DNA of 6,552 nucleotides from an uncultured Collinsella sp. (GTDB lineage: Bacteria > Actinomycetota > Coriobacteriia > Coriobacteriales > Coriobacteriaceae). The notes beneath the pieces are model-generated. The model searched no databases. It saw only the letters and a list, made by a program, of their open reading frames with translations, and was not told where the DNA came from. The stretch spans positions 1-6,552 of the forward strand of contig CABUAL010000108.1 of the NCBI GenBank assembly GCA_902489515.1, in the 5' to 3' direction. A program made the translations under genes and the position numbers. Positions 6,321-6,552 of this stretch are shown piece by piece; within the stretch, counting starts at the first letter, position 1, and each line of letters begins with the position of its first letter.

Positions 6321-6552
6321 TTAATCGAGGATATCGTCGAGGGCACTCTTGATACGGTCGGTCACCGACTTCTTACCGGAAGCGACGTCATCGCCCATCT
6401 CATCGGCAAAAGCACGGAGCAGCTCGCGCTGCTTATTGGAAAGATTGGTGGGAACGACCACGCGCAGTTGCACGATCAGGCGGCCACGCGAACCGCCACC
6501 GCCAATGCGCGGCATGCCGTAATTATTGACGCTCACGGTGTCGCCGTACTGG
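6321..6552 (-). CDS. dnaJ: Chaperone DnaJ (Hsp40), C-terminal 76 residues only
   Basis: The minus-strand frame enters from the right edge (first full codon at 6551) and ends at TAA 6323-6321. The 76 visible residues match the end of DnaJ C-terminal domain II: GDTVSVNNYGMPRIGGGG, then the RGRLIVQLRVVVPTNLS strand pair and the NKQRELLRAFADEMGDD helix. The polar tail ends in DDILD. In many DnaJs the segment before LIVQ reads GD; here it is SRGR, which still fits the fold. The J domain, Gly/Phe linker and zinc-finger region lie outside the window, so I cannot tell DnaJ from a CbpA-type paralogue with certainty. dnaJ upstream of mtaB is a familiar Gram-positive order (often with prmA and rsmE between, absent here). 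The last three bases before the mtaB SD belong to its stop codon. Confidence 0.88.
   Translation of the reverse strand, partial: QYGDTVSVNNYGMPRIGGGGSRGRLIVQLRVVVPTNLSNKQRELLRAFADEMGDDVASGKKSVTDRIKSALDDILD

Overview
This 6.55 kb window is a gene-dense stretch of bacterial housekeeping chromosome. All nine genes I can support lie on the minus strand. G+C is high (roughly 60%), with strongly G/C-biased third codon positions. The gene order and protein character suggest a high-G+C Gram-positive bacterium. My best guess is an actinobacterium of the Coriobacteriia type (Collinsella-like). That is inference from style and synteny, not from a database match. I see no insertion sequence, phage gene, CRISPR array, tRNA or rRNA.

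In transcription order (high to low coordinates), the first block is dnaJ (C-terminal end only), mtaB, phoH, ybeY, dgkA, era, recO. These seven genes are packed with gaps or overlaps of +9, -20, -4, +9, +12 and +15 bases. Several Shine-Dalgarno sequences overlap or abut the preceding stop codon, as expected for one translationally coupled operon. No internal terminator is visible. After recO comes a 138-base leader with a plausible extended -10 promoter and two overlapping, mutually exclusive hairpins, then rpsO (ribosomal protein S15). A rho-independent terminator follows rpsO. A hairpin-rich 5' leader then precedes pnp (polynucleotide phosphorylase), whose first 246 codons run off the left edge.

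The genes share a theme of RNA and ribosome maturation. MtaB modifies tRNA A37. YbeY and its usual partner PhoH/YbeZ act in rRNA maturation. Era checkpoints 30S assembly at the 16S 3' end, and S15 is a primary 16S binder. PNPase degrades and processes RNA. DnaJ (chaperone), DgkA (undecaprenol/lipid kinase) and RecO (recombinational repair) are conventional passengers of this cluster.

I found no obviously new biological system. The points most worth a second look are the rpsO leader with alternative hairpins, the roughly 65-residue acidic N-terminal extension of Era with its atypical G4 motif, the hairpin array before pnp, and the GC-only 12-base RBS spacer before recO.
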